A DNA stretch of 64,000 nt from Halomonas borealis (lineage in GTDB: Bacteria > Pseudomonadota > Gammaproteobacteria > Pseudomonadales > Halomonadaceae): contig NZ_SDMO01000007.1 in NCBI RefSeq assembly GCF_004798905.1, positions 62,001 through 126,000 of the forward strand, in the 5' to 3' direction. Positions within the stretch are counted from its first letter, which is position 1. Each line of letters begins with the position of its first letter. The position numbers and the translations under genes are program-made. Positions 30,184 to 40,047 of the stretch are shown piece by piece. Below the pieces are notes generated by a model. It was not told the DNA's origin and did no database searches. It saw nothing but the letters and a program-made list of their open reading frames with translations.

Positions 30184-31602
30184 TCAACGCGTCTCCACTT
30201 CCATCGACAGTTTGCTCGGCAGGCCCAGCGGGTCGGCGGTGAGCGTCCTGGCGTCGCTGGCAGCCGGCAGGGTCAGCCGTACCGTCAACTCGCTGGCCTG
30301 GCCTTCCATCATGTCCACCAGGCCATTCAACAGGCGGCCGACCCGCGGCCCGAGCATGGTGCCGAAGCCCTTGGCCTGAGTGCGTGCCTGCTCGAGCGCC
30401 TCGGCCTCGCCGATGCCGCGGCTGGCGGCCATCACCGCCGGCAGCCGAGCGAACAGCCCCAGCTCAGAGAGCGTCGTCTCGATGCGCCCGCCGAGCAGCG
30501 TCATGTCACTCGGGTCGGTCATCGTGGACAGGTAGGCCTGCGGATCCACGCCTTCCGGCAGGCGCACCGGCAGCTCGGTGTCGAACCGCCAGCGGAAGGC
30601 ATCATCGGCGGTGACCATGCCCTCGCCCGTCAACAGGCTCTTGCGGCCCAGCGCCTCCCAGCCGCCATCGAACTCGCCGTCCAGGCGCAGCTGACCGCTG
30701 CCGCCGGTCAGCACGTTGCTGGCCAGGCGTAGCTGGGTCCGCTGCGCGGCCGGCGCCCGCTCGATCATCCGCGTCAGATCCAGGTCGAGGGCCTCGAAGC
30801 GCGCCCCGCCTTCGCCGTCACGCAGGTTGCCATCGACGCTCAGGCTCTCGAGATCGGCCACCAGGCGGTCGGACTCGATGGACAGCGCCTCGAGCCGCAG
30901 GCCATCCAGGCTCGGCCCCTCGCCGTCATCCGCCAGGCGTCGCATGCCGTCCAGCTCAAGCGAGGCCAGCGTGAGGTCGGCAACCCCCATCTCGTCGAGG
31001 CCTTCGCCGTGCCCCGCGATGCCATTCGCCTCCAGGTGGCCGATGGCCTGGGGCGACAGCTCGCTGGCCTGCAGCCGCTCTATCGTCAGCCAGCCATGGG
31101 GCGATGCTTGCCCCCCAAGGACCTTCTTGCCGTCGGCGGAGGTGACGGGGGCCGACTCGAGTTCCAGGCGCAGGCCCTCGGCGGTCAGCGCCTCGGCATC
31201 GAGATCGGCCCCGTTCCAGCGACCCTCGGGCCATGGCAGCGGCCCACTGGGCTTCTCGAGACGCAACCGCTCGACGCTGAACATGCCGGCCTCGCGGCCA
31301 CCGCCTTCGAGCCTGACACCCTCCATGACGACCGCGTCGGGGGCGTCGTAGTCGCCCTCGACGACATACCGCGCCACTCGCACCCGGGAACCGTCGTCCT
31401 CGACGAAGCTCAGGTTCTCGGCGGTGGCATCCCCACCGAGCAGGCCGTCGGACAGCTCGCCGATCGTCAGCTCTCCCGGCGCAGCGGCGAAGCGCGCGCG
31501 GAGATCGGCTTCGAGGCGCTCGGCATCGGCCTGGGCCGCTGCCCACGGCAGAGCGGCCAGCATGGCGGCGAGCACGGCGGCTCGGGATGGATTCATGCGC
31601 AT
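30184..31602 (-). CDS. Exported protein of unknown function
   Basis: Not recognised. 472 residues from ATG 31602, preceded by GGGAGG eight bases upstream. A clear signal peptide (MRMNPSRAAVLAAMLAALPW, cut near AQA/DAERLE) predicts a periplasmic or outer-membrane-associated protein. The rest is very acidic and rich in repeated strand-like segments of the pattern LxLExLSIESDRLVADLESL, resembling a beta-solenoid or DUF945-like sheet, with no cysteines or catalytic motif. A hydrophobic, helical C-terminal part (about 385-440) contains RVGRLLNGLVDMM. It lies between ybbP and glyA on the same strand, 139 bases from ybbP. Confidence 0.7.
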   Translation of the reverse strand: MRMNPSRAAVLAAMLAALPWAAAQADAERLEADLRARFAAAPGELTIGELSDGLLGGDATAENLSFVEDDGSRVRVARYVVEGDYDAPDAVVMEGVRLEGGGREAGMFSVERLRLEKPSGPLPWPEGRWNGADLDAEALTAEGLRLELESAPVTSADGKKVLGGQASPHGWLTIERLQASELSPQAIGHLEANGIAGHGEGLDEMGVADLTLASLELDGMRRLADDGEGPSLDGLRLEALSIESDRLVADLESLSVDGNLRDGEGGARFEALDLDLTRMIERAPAAQRTQLRLASNVLTGGSGQLRLDGEFDGGWEALGRKSLLTGEGMVTADDAFRWRFDTELPVRLPEGVDPQAYLSTMTDPSDMTLLGGRIETTLSELGLFARLPAVMAASRGIGEAEALEQARTQAKGFGTMLGPRVGRLLNGLVDMMEGQASELTVRLTLPAASDARTLTADPLGLPSKLSMEVETR

Positions 31603-31741
31603 CGGGTTCACCTCCCTGGTGATGAGCCGCGGGGCATCGCAATGCCTCGCGGATACGGCAAGGGTCATGGTCGTCGATCTCGGGCGTTCGCGACGACCCG
31701 TCGAGTATGCCCCACTCCGCCGTCGATCGCTCGTCGGGGGC

Positions 31742-34299
31742 TCAAGTCTCGCCGAGCAACCCCAGGCTCTCCGCCGGCGCCCGGCGTCGAATGTCCCGCG
31801 ACAACCACTGGCCGATGGCACCGACCAGCAGCGCTCCGCCCAGCGGCAACAGGCCCCATAGCCAGGGATGCCAACGCGGCGTCAGGTCCAGCCAGCCACC
31901 ATACAACCCGGCCGCGGCCAGCTCGGCCAGCGCCGCGGCGAGCAGGCCACTGGCCAGCCCCAGCAAGGCATATTCGGCGCCCTGCACCCGCCACAGCAGG
32001 CGATCGCCGGCGCCGAACACCCGTAGCAGCCCGGCCTCGTGGGCACGCACCGGCAGGCTGGCGGCCAATGCGGCATGCAGCACGCTGATCCCGGCCAGCA
32101 GCACCAACACCAGCACCAGCTCCACGGCCCGGGTGACCTGGGAGAGCACCTCGCGGACCCGCTCGAGGATCGCCTCCACGTCGAGCAGGGTCACACCGGG
32201 GAAGTCGCGTACCAACCGGCCCAGCACCGCACTGTCGCCGGATTCGAGGTGGAAGGCGGTGATGTAGCTATGGCCGAAACGCTCGAGCACCCCGGGCGGG
32301 AAGATCACGTAGAAGTTGGGCCGGAAGCTGTCCCAGTTCAGCTCGCGCAGGCTAGTGATCTCGCCCGCCACGCTGGCGCTGCCGATGGTGAAGGTCAGGG
32401 TGTCGCCGAGCTCCAGGCCCAGCCGCCCGGCCAGCCCGCTCTCCAGCGAGATCGGCACCGGCGACGCCGCCTCGTCGCCCGAGACCGCGCCGGCGTCGAA
32501 CCAGTCCCCCGCCACCAGACGATTGCCCTCGGGCAGGTCGGCACGCCAGGTCAGGTTGAGCTCTCGGCGCAGGGCGTTGTCGCCCCGCGCCTCCGGCGGC
32601 ACCGACTCGCGGGGCGCGTCGCCGTCGATCGCGGTCAGCCGCCCCCGCACCATGGGATAGAGATCGCTACGGCCCTCGGCGGCCTCGCCCAGGGCGGCGG
32701 CGAAGGCGTCACGCTCGTCGGGCTGGATGTTGATGGCGAACTGGTTAGGGGTGTTCTCGGGCAGCTGCTCGCGCCAGGCATCGAGCAGGTCGCCGCGCAC
32801 CAGGGCGATCATCGCCATGGCGAACAGCGCCACCGAGAAGGCCAGCAACTGGCCGAGGCTGGCCGCACGGCGCCGGGCCAACTGGCGCCCGCCCAGACGT
32901 AGCGCCTGTCGCGGCCCCGCCCCGCCGCGGGCCGGCAGTCGGGAGCACAGCGCCAGCAGAGCGCTCAGCAACAGCCCGCCCAGCCCCCACAGGATCGTCA
33001 GCGCCAGCCCACCACCCAGCAACAGCGCGCACGCCAGGATGGGGTCGCCGGAATACAGCCACAGCAGGGCGCCGAACACCAGCGCCGCGGCGCCCACCAC
33101 CCACCAGGCGGAGGCCGGCAGCGGGTCCAGCTCACGGCGCAGCACCTTGAGCGCGCTGACCCGGCGCAGGCGCAGCAGGGTCGGGCCGGCAAACCCGGCC
33201 AGTACGGCCAGGGCGGTGAACACCCCAAGCGCCAGCGGCATCGGCCCCGGCGGCGGCAATTCCACCGCCAGCAGGCTGCCAAGCAACGCCAGCAGCAGCG
33301 CCTGCCCGGCCAACCCCAACAGCGCGCCCAACGCCGAGGCCGCCAGCGCCAGCCACAGCAACTGTAGGGCGAACAGCCGTACCAGCTCGGCCTGGCGCGC
33401 GCCGAAGCAACGCAACAGGGCCGCGGTGTCCAGGTGACGCTCGACATAGCGCCGGGTGGCCATGGCCACCGCCACCCCGGCCAGCAGCACCGCGGCGAGC
33501 CCGGCCAGGCTCAGGTAACGGTCGGCACGGGCCAGCGCGCTGCCGAGTCGCGGCCGGTCGCGGCGCACGTCGCGCACCTCCACCCCTTCGCCACGCAGCC
33601 GCTCGAGGCGTGGCGTCACGGCCTCTACCGCCGCAGGGGAGCCGGCGGCCAACAGCTCGTATTCGATGCGCGAGCCGGGCTGAATCAGGCCGGTGGCCTC
33701 CAGATCGGCGACGCGCACCATCAGCCGCGGGTTGAAGCTGCCGAAGCCGGCCGAGGGATCGGCCTCGCGCTCGATCACCCCGCTCACCTCGAGCTCGGTC
33801 TGCCCCAGCCGCAGCCGGTCGCCGATCTCGAGATCGAGTAGCATCGCAAGGCGCGGGGCGACCCACGCCGTGCCCCGAGCGGGGCCGCTGGGCCGCGCTT
33901 GCGCGCCCTCGCCGAGATCGACCACGGACTCGCCGTAATGCGGATAGGCGGCGTCCACCGCCTTGACGCTGACCGGCTGGAAGGCCTCACCAAAGCTGAC
34001 CATCGACACCATGTCGACCTGATCGGAGAGCGTCAGCCCGGCGTCCTCGAGCGCACCGCGCAGCGAGGCATCGAAGGGCCGCGACTGCTCGAGGACCACG
34101 TCGCCGCCCAGCAGCTGCCCGGCCTGGCGGGTCAGGCCGCGCTCCAGGCGATCGAGGAAGAAGCCGATCATGGTGGCGGCGGCCACCGCCAGGGTCAGGG
34201 CCACGAACAACGCACGCACGTCACCGGCGCGCAGGTCTCGACGGAGCCCTTTCCAAGAGAGCCGCACGGCATGGCCGAGCGCCCGGTATCGTGGCCTCA

Positions 34300-34303
<4 letters not shown>
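31742..34303 (-). CDS. ybbP: ABC transporter permease, YbbP/FtsX family
   Basis: 853 residues. It has an N-terminal hydrophobic segment (about 30-50), a large periplasmic MacB-like domain, then two FtsX-type blocks of membrane segments (about 265-430 with further segments to 500, and 735-845), the double-FtsX layout of YbbP. The ATG overlaps the ybbA stop (ATGATGA-type junction), so ATPase and permease are made together. In E. coli, YbbAP works near TesA and has been implicated in handling hydrophobic or lipid-linked substrates. The substrate is not known from sequence. Confidence 0.9.
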
Positions 34304-34995
<692 letters not shown>

Positions 34996-35014
34996 TGCTG
35001 GCGAGGAGTCAAAC

Positions 35015-35779
35015 ATGAGAAAGCGCATCCCTGTGGGTCGGGCACGAGGCATCCTGGCGCGACAGCTCATCCGGGCCCTGACGCTGCTGGTACTGGTGGC
35101 CGCGCCGGCCGCCGCCGACGAACGCCCGCGAGTGCTGGTGATGGGCGACAGCCTGAGCGCCGCCTACGGCATCGAGCGCGAGGCCGGTTGGGTCAGTCTG
35201 CTGTCTCGACGGCTGGAGGGAAAGGCCCGGGTCATCAACGCCAGCATCAGCGGCGAGACCAGCGGCGGCGGTGCGGCCCGACTACCCGACCTACTCGAGC
35301 AACACGCCCCGGACCTGGTGCTGCTCGAACTCGGCGGCAACGACGGCCTGCGCGGCCTGCCACCGGCACAACTGCGCGCCAACCTGGCGGGCATGATCGA
35401 GGCAAGCCAGGCCGCCGGCGCCGAGGTGCTGTTGCTCGGCATCGATATCCCACCCAACTACGGACCGGCCTACCGCGATGCCTTCACCGCGGTCTATGAC
35501 GAGCTCGCCGAACGCTTCGGGGTCGCGCTGGTGCCCTTCCTGCTGGAAGGCGTGGCGCTGGACGATTCCTTGATGCAGGACGACGGCATCCACCCCACCG
35601 CGGCGGCCCAACCGACCCTGCTCGATAACGTCTGGCCCACGCTGGAGCCACTGCTGAAAGACGCCGGCATGGCGTTGGCGACAAGGGCTGACACGGCGCG
35701 CGCTCCACGACCCGCCACGGGCCTGCTCGTCGCCTTGTACGCCGGCGCCCCTCAGTCCCCTCGACTCACCGGGAGGTGA
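35015..35779 (+). CDS. tesA: Periplasmic acyl-CoA thioesterase I / arylesterase (SGNH hydrolase)
   Basis: 254 residues with a signal peptide (basic start MRKRIPVGRARG, hydrophobic LIRALTLLVLVAAPAAA, cut near residue 28). SGNH blocks: GDSLSAAYGIE (nucleophile serine), SGETSGGG, LGGNDGLRG and the final Asp/His pair in DDGIHPTAAAQ. GAGGAG precedes the ATG. The C-terminus runs about 35 residues beyond the usual TesA end (after LLKDAGMA) and is low-complexity, overlapping the convergent small gene by 14 bases. Divergence from ybbA is conserved in gammaproteobacteria. Confidence 0.92.
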   Translation: MRKRIPVGRARGILARQLIRALTLLVLVAAPAAADERPRVLVMGDSLSAAYGIEREAGWVSLLSRRLEGKARVINASISGETSGGGAARLPDLLEQHAPDLVLLELGGNDGLRGLPPAQLRANLAGMIEASQAAGAEVLLLGIDIPPNYGPAYRDAFTAVYDELAERFGVALVPFLLEGVALDDSLMQDDGIHPTAAAQPTLLDNVWPTLEPLLKDAGMALATRADTARAPRPATGLLVALYAGAPQSPRLTGR

Positions 35780-35906
35780 ACAGGAACTTGGCCAGGCTCG
35801 CGATGCCGAGCCCCAGCAGCGTCAACAGGGCGATGCCGATCACCGGCATCGCCCACCCCATCGCGCCCATCATCATGCCGCAGTCGTTCGCTGTCATATG
35901 CATCAT
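35766..35906 (-). CDS. Small (46-residue) predicted membrane protein
   Basis: Not a known family to me. It starts MMHMTANDCGMMMGAMGWAM and continues with one strongly hydrophobic segment PVIGIALLTLLGLGIASLAKF, ending SR. GGAGG lies six bases before the ATG, an unusually good ribosome-binding site for a spurious frame. The Met-rich, Cys-containing N-terminus before a single helix resembles small SHOCT-less membrane peptides often found with metal genes, but no such gene is adjacent. It overlaps the end of tesA by 14 bases, convergently. Real expression is probable but unproven. Confidence 0.55.
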   Translation of the reverse strand: MMHMTANDCGMMMGAMGWAMPVIGIALLTLLGLGIASLAKFLFTSR

Positions 35907-36013
35907 CAGGTGCCTCCATCGGCCATCGGTGATCAACCACGATGATCGCAGCCTGGTGCTGCACACAGGTCAATGACGCCGTCGATGAGGCATGTCAGGC
36001 CCGCCCTTGGGCC

Positions 36014-36904
36014 TCAGCTCGCGTCCGGCGAGGCCGGCGCCTTCTGCCATTGCTGCAGGGCCAGCCCGCCGAGGATCAGCACCAGCCCCACCAGGGTCGA
36101 GGGCCGGATCGGCTCGCCGACGACGACATACAGCAGCAATAGCGACACCGGCGGCGACAGGAAGATCAGGTTGGAGACCTTGGCGGTGCGCGACACCGTG
36201 CCCACCGCCATCTGCCACAGCACGAAGGCGATACCCATCTCGAACAACCCCACGTAGATCCCGGCGGCCAGCCCATCGACGCCGTGCCACTCGAACCCCG
36301 GCCCCAGCAGCAACAGCAGGGTCAGCACCGGCACCCCGACGCTGAAGTTCTGCCACTGAGCGACCAGCGGCGGGCGATGGTCACGCACATTGAACAGCCA
36401 GTAGAACGCCCAGATCAGCGTCGAGACCAGCGCCAGGCCGACGCCGAGCGGATCGGCGAAGGCCACCTCGAACACCTCGCCGCGGGTGGCGATCACCCAC
36501 ACGCCGCCGTAGGCGACCAGCCCGGCCAGCGCGTCCATGACGGTGAGCCGCTGGCCGAGGATCGGCACCGCCAGCAGTGCCATGGCCAGCGCCCAGGTGT
36601 AGTTGAGCGCCATCGCCTCCTGGCCCGGCAGGCGATCATAGGCGGCGAACAACACCAGGTAGTAGGCCACCGGGTTCATCAACCCGGCCCAGGCGGCGGT
36701 CCGCCAACCGCGCCTGAGCGCCTCGCCGAGCAGCCCACGGCGTACCACCAGCGCGCCGATCAGCGCCCAGGACACCAACGCGGCGAGCCACATCAGTTCC
36801 AGCGGCGTCATTCGTTCGAGCGCCACCTTGAAGGCGGTGGCCACGGTGGACCACAGCGCGACGGCGCCCAGCCCGTACAGCATGGCACGACGATCCGATG
36901 TCAT
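36014..36904 (-). CDS. EamA/DMT superfamily transporter
   Basis: 296 residues with ten hydrophobic segments, arranged as two EamA repeats (about 8-130 and 150-285). The start reads MLYGLGAVALWSTVATAFKVAL and the middle NYTWALAMALLAVPILGQRLT, both typical of drug/metabolite transporters. A short GGCCC-rich inverted repeat overlaps its stop codon. The substrate cannot be told. It follows the SelT/SelW-like gene by 50 bases on the same strand, so the two may be co-transcribed. Confidence 0.88.
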   Translation of the reverse strand: MTSDRRAMLYGLGAVALWSTVATAFKVALERMTPLELMWLAALVSWALIGALVVRRGLLGEALRRGWRTAAWAGLMNPVAYYLVLFAAYDRLPGQEAMALNYTWALAMALLAVPILGQRLTVMDALAGLVAYGGVWVIATRGEVFEVAFADPLGVGLALVSTLIWAFYWLFNVRDHRPPLVAQWQNFSVGVPVLTLLLLLGPGFEWHGVDGLAAGIYVGLFEMGIAFVLWQMAVGTVSRTAKVSNLIFLSPPVSLLLLYVVVGEPIRPSTLVGLVLILGGLALQQWQKAPASPDAS

Positions 36905-36954
36905 GATGTCTCCCTGTCGTTATCGGGCGGCGACGAGCCGCCACCCGCGGCCGA

Positions 36955-37224
36955 TTATCGGTCGATATGCCCCAGATCCCGCACCGGATCGAGGCGGTCG
37001 CGCACCTGTCGCTTGAGTGCCTTGACGTCGGGGAAGCCGCCATCACGCTTGCGCTCCCACAGGCTCTCGGCGCCGCAGAATATCTCGAACTCACCGCCAT
37101 GGGACGGCACCAGGCTGACCTCCTCGAGGTCCTCGCCGAAGGTCGAGAGCAGCTCCTGAGCATACCAGGCGCTGCGCAGCAGCCACTGGCACTGGGTGCA
37201 ATAGTGAATTCTGATATGTGACAC
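36955..37224 (-). CDS. SelT/SelW/SelH-like thioredoxin-fold protein (Rdx family)
   Basis: 89 residues from a GTG at 37224, preceded by GGAAGG. The short protein VSHIRIHYCTQCQWLLRSAW carries the Rdx redox motif CTQC (residues about 9-12), with cysteine at the site that is selenocysteine in SelW. It continues GGEFEIFCGAESLWERKRDGGFP and LKRQVRDRLDP, standard for bacterial SelT/selW family members. The biochemical function of the bacterial family is unsettled; a glutathione-linked redox role is assumed. Alternative ATG starts upstream lengthen it by 20 residues of non-conserved sequence. Confidence 0.85.
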   Translation of the reverse strand: MSHIRIHYCTQCQWLLRSAWYAQELLSTFGEDLEEVSLVPSHGGEFEIFCGAESLWERKRDGGFPDVKALKRQVRDRLDPVRDLGHIDR

Positions 37225-37399
37225 GATCCTTCCCTGTCGCAACGCTGAGTGTGGACACCTCATCCTAAGGCAAGCGCGCGGCACTGTCTGCGCCGCCCCC
37301 CTCCTCGATGACCGCCCCCTCCCGCGCCCGCTCGGCCGCGCCTACCACCTTTGGCGAAGATACGCCGAGAAACCTCGTATCCTAAAATAAACCCCGTTG

Positions 37400-37431
37400 C
37401 CTATAAGAAATACATAGGCCCATCGACCTAT
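37400..37431 (+). promoter_or_regulatory. Alternating CCTAT / ATAGG / CCTAT half-sites before the YkvI-like gene
   Basis: CCTAT (37400-37404), ATAGG (37414-37418) and CCTAT (37427-37431) form two overlapping inverted repeats in an AT-rich 60-base patch, 24 bases before the start codon. TAAAAT is 15 bases further upstream. Possible operator or leader structure; no regulator identified. Confidence 0.3.
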
Positions 37432-37454
37432 ATCAGCAAGGAATCCAGCGCATC

Positions 37455-38537
37455 ATGTGGAAAATACTCAAACTGGCCAGCGCTTTCATCGGCGTCATCG
37501 TGGGGGCGGGCTTCGCCTCGGGCCAGGAGGTGCTGCAGTATTTCACCAGCTTCGGCCACTGGGGCACCGCCGCGGCGGCGGTCGCCACGGCGCTGTTCGC
37601 CTATCTCGGCATGATGCTGACGCGGCTGGGCAGCCGCCTTCACACCCGCTCCCATCGGGACGTGATCTATCGAATCAGCGGCCGCCATATCGGGCGCATC
37701 GTCGACTACGTGATCATCTTCACGCTGTTCGGCGTGGGCGTGGTGATGATCGCCGGCGCCGGCTCGATCCTCGAGCAGCAGTTCGGCCTTCCGCCCGCCG
37801 TGGGCAGCGTGCTGATGACGGTGCTGGTGGCCCTCACGGTGATGCTCGACGTCGAGCGGGTGGTGGCGATGATCGGCAGCATCACGCCGCTGCTGGTGCT
37901 GGCGCTGGTGGCGGCCTGCGGCTATAGCCTGCTCACCCTGGAGCGCGGCTTCGACGAGCTGGCACCGGTGGCCGAGGCGCTGCCCTCGACCCTGCCCCAC
38001 TGGCTGGTCTCGGCGATCAACTATGTGTCGTTCAACATCGCCGTGGGCGCCGCCATGGCGCTGGTGATGGGCGGCGCCGAGGAAGACGAGCGCATCGCCG
38101 GCTGGGGCGGGCTGCTCGGCGGCGCGGGCATCGGGGTGCTGATCCTGGTCAGCCACCTGGCGCTGTTCTCCCGGGTCGAGGCGGTGGCGGGCTACCCGAT
38201 GCCGATGCTCTCGATCATCGACGGCATCTCGCCGTGGCTGTCGACGTTCATGTCCTTCATCCTCTTCGGCATGATCTTCAGCACCGCCACCAGCATGTTC
38301 TACGCCTTCATCGCCCGCTTCGTGGCGCTGCGCACCCCCGCCGCCCGGCGCTTCGGCCTGGCGACGCTGGCGGTCGGCTTCGTGGCGAGCTTCGCCGGCT
38401 TCACCCAGCTGGTGGCGTTCTTCTATCCGCTGATCGGCTACCTGGGGCTGTTCCTGGTCGGCGCCCTGTTGCTGGCGCCGATCACCCAGCGTCGCGGGGC
38501 GCCGCTGGCCGCTAGGCCCGACGGCGGGCGCGGCTAG
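37455..38537 (+). CDS. YkvI-like multi-pass membrane protein
   Basis: 360 residues with about ten hydrophobic segments. The first, KLASAFIGVIVGAGFASGQE, has the broken-helix GAGFASG typical of LeuT/APC-fold carriers. IMQ-type central helices and FTQLVAFFYPLIGYLGLFLV at the end match the YkvI family. That family is related to amino-acid or osmolyte carriers, but its substrate is unknown. It is the first gene of a plus-strand run that includes an MFS transporter 66 bases downstream. Confidence 0.75.
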   Translation: MWKILKLASAFIGVIVGAGFASGQEVLQYFTSFGHWGTAAAAVATALFAYLGMMLTRLGSRLHTRSHRDVIYRISGRHIGRIVDYVIIFTLFGVGVVMIAGAGSILEQQFGLPPAVGSVLMTVLVALTVMLDVERVVAMIGSITPLLVLALVAACGYSLLTLERGFDELAPVAEALPSTLPHWLVSAINYVSFNIAVGAAMALVMGGAEEDERIAGWGGLLGGAGIGVLILVSHLALFSRVEAVAGYPMPMLSIIDGISPWLSTFMSFILFGMIFSTATSMFYAFIARFVALRTPAARRFGLATLAVGFVASFAGFTQLVAFFYPLIGYLGLFLVGALLLAPITQRRGAPLAARPDGGRG

Positions 38538-38603
38538 TCGAGGTGACAAGGGCCGGCGATGTCGCAACAATGTCGTTCATTACCGACGGCGAAAGGAGCG
38601 ACC

Positions 38604-39917
38604 ATGGCCGCCCCCGAGATCAGCCAGACCCGCCTCTTCGAACGGCTCACCGGTGATGAAGACAGCCGGATGTGTCGGGACATCCCCGACGAGGCCTGCC
38701 GGGAGCAGCCGCGCAACTTCTTCCTGCATCTGGTCGCGTCGCTCGGTAACAAGCTGGCCGATGAGCTGGCGAGCGCACGGCTGGTGCTGCCCTGGCTGCT
38801 CGGGGCGATCGGAGCACCGGTGTGGATGGTCGGCCTGCTGGTGCCGATCCGCGAGGCCGGCGCCCTGCTGCCCCAGGTCTTCGTGGCCGGTCTGATCCGC
38901 CGCCGCCCGGAACGCAAGGGCATCTGGGTGGCCGGCGCCATGTTTCAGGCCCTGGCCGCGGCCGCCCTGGCCGTGCTCGCGCTGTTCGGCCGTGGTGGGC
39001 TCGGCGGCACCCTGGTGCTCATCGCGCTGGTGGCGCTCTCGCTGGCCCGCGGGCTGTCGTCCATCGCCACCAAGGACGTGCTGGGCAAGACCATCGCCAA
39101 ACGGCGCCGCGGCACCCTGATGGGCTGGAGCGGCAGCCTGGCCGGCGCCGCCACGCTGGCCGCCGGCGCCGTGTTGATGGGCTTCGGCGACCGTCCCGGC
39201 GAGCTCGCCCTGGCCGCGCTACTGGCGGTGGCCGCCCTGGGCTGGGCACTGAATGCCGCCTGCGCCGCGCTGATCCACGAGGTGCCCGGCGCGACCCAGG
39301 GCGGCGACAGCATCGCCTCGACGCTGCGCGAAGGCCTGCGCCTGCTGCGCGAGGACCGTGCCTTCCGGCACTTCAGCCTGTCTCGGGCGTTGCTGCTGTC
39401 GAGCGCCCTGGCGCTGCCCTACCTGGCCCTGCTCGGCCAACGTCAGGGCGATAGTGAGCTCGGCGGCCTGGGCCTGCTGGTGATCGTGTCCGGCGTGGCC
39501 GGCATGCTGGCAAGCCCCCTGTGGGGCAAGCTCGCCGATGCCTCGAGCCGCCGCGTGATGCGCCTCGCCGCCCTGGGGACCGCGGTATGCTGCAGCGCCG
39601 GGGCGCTGCTGAGCTGGCTACCCGGCGCCTGGACGGCCAGCGTCTGGCCCTATGCCCTGCTCTATGCGCTGCTGGTGATCGTCCACGCCGGGGCGCGGCT
39701 GGGCCGCAAGACCTACGTCGTCGACCTGGCCGGCGCCGAAGATCGCGCCCTCTGCGTGGCCCTTTCCAACACCCTGACCGGCGTGCTGATGCTCGTCGTG
39801 GGCGGCCTGGCCGGGGCACTGGCGCAATGGCTCGGCGGCGGCGCCCTGCTGCTGGCGCTGGCGGCCACGGCGCTGGCGGCCGCGGCCAGCACCATGCGGC
39901 TGCCGGAGGTCGAATGA
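38604..39917 (+). CDS. Major facilitator superfamily transporter
   Basis: 437 residues from ATG 38604, with AAAGGAG upstream. A soluble N-terminal segment of about 40 residues (MCRDIPDEACREQPRNFFLH) precedes twelve hydrophobic segments. RRRPERKGIWVAG between segments two and three is the loop motif region, and AKRRRGTLMGWSGSLAGAATL is also MFS-like. The substrate is unknown. The stop codon lies inside the first of two perfect 27-base tandem copies, so the duplication leaves the protein unchanged. Confidence 0.85.
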   Translation: MAAPEISQTRLFERLTGDEDSRMCRDIPDEACREQPRNFFLHLVASLGNKLADELASARLVLPWLLGAIGAPVWMVGLLVPIREAGALLPQVFVAGLIRRRPERKGIWVAGAMFQALAAAALAVLALFGRGGLGGTLVLIALVALSLARGLSSIATKDVLGKTIAKRRRGTLMGWSGSLAGAATLAAGAVLMGFGDRPGELALAALLAVAALGWALNAACAALIHEVPGATQGGDSIASTLREGLRLLREDRAFRHFSLSRALLLSSALALPYLALLGQRQGDSELGGLGLLVIVSGVAGMLASPLWGKLADASSRRVMRLAALGTAVCCSAGALLSWLPGAWTASVWPYALLYALLVIVHAGARLGRKTYVVDLAGAEDRALCVALSNTLTGVLMLVVGGLAGALAQWLGGGALLLALAATALAAAASTMRLPEVE

Positions 39918-39961
39918 GCCCGTCCGGCGTTGAAGGTCGAATGAGCCCGTCCGGCGTTGAA
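39908..39961 (+). repeat. Perfect 27-bp tandem duplication across the MFS stop codon
   Basis: Positions 39908-39934 and 39935-39961 are identical (each begins GGTCGAATGAGCCCGTCC). The first copy contains the last codons and TGA of the MFS gene; the second reproduces them out of use in the gap before the LOV gene. No base differs, so the event is recent or under conversion. Confidence 0.9.
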
Positions 39962-40047
39962 ATCCCGAGCCCGGCTAGCCATGATATTCGGCCACGGGGC
40001 GGCGCCTGGCGCGCCGCCCATCACGCCCCCGCGACAGGAATGCCTCG

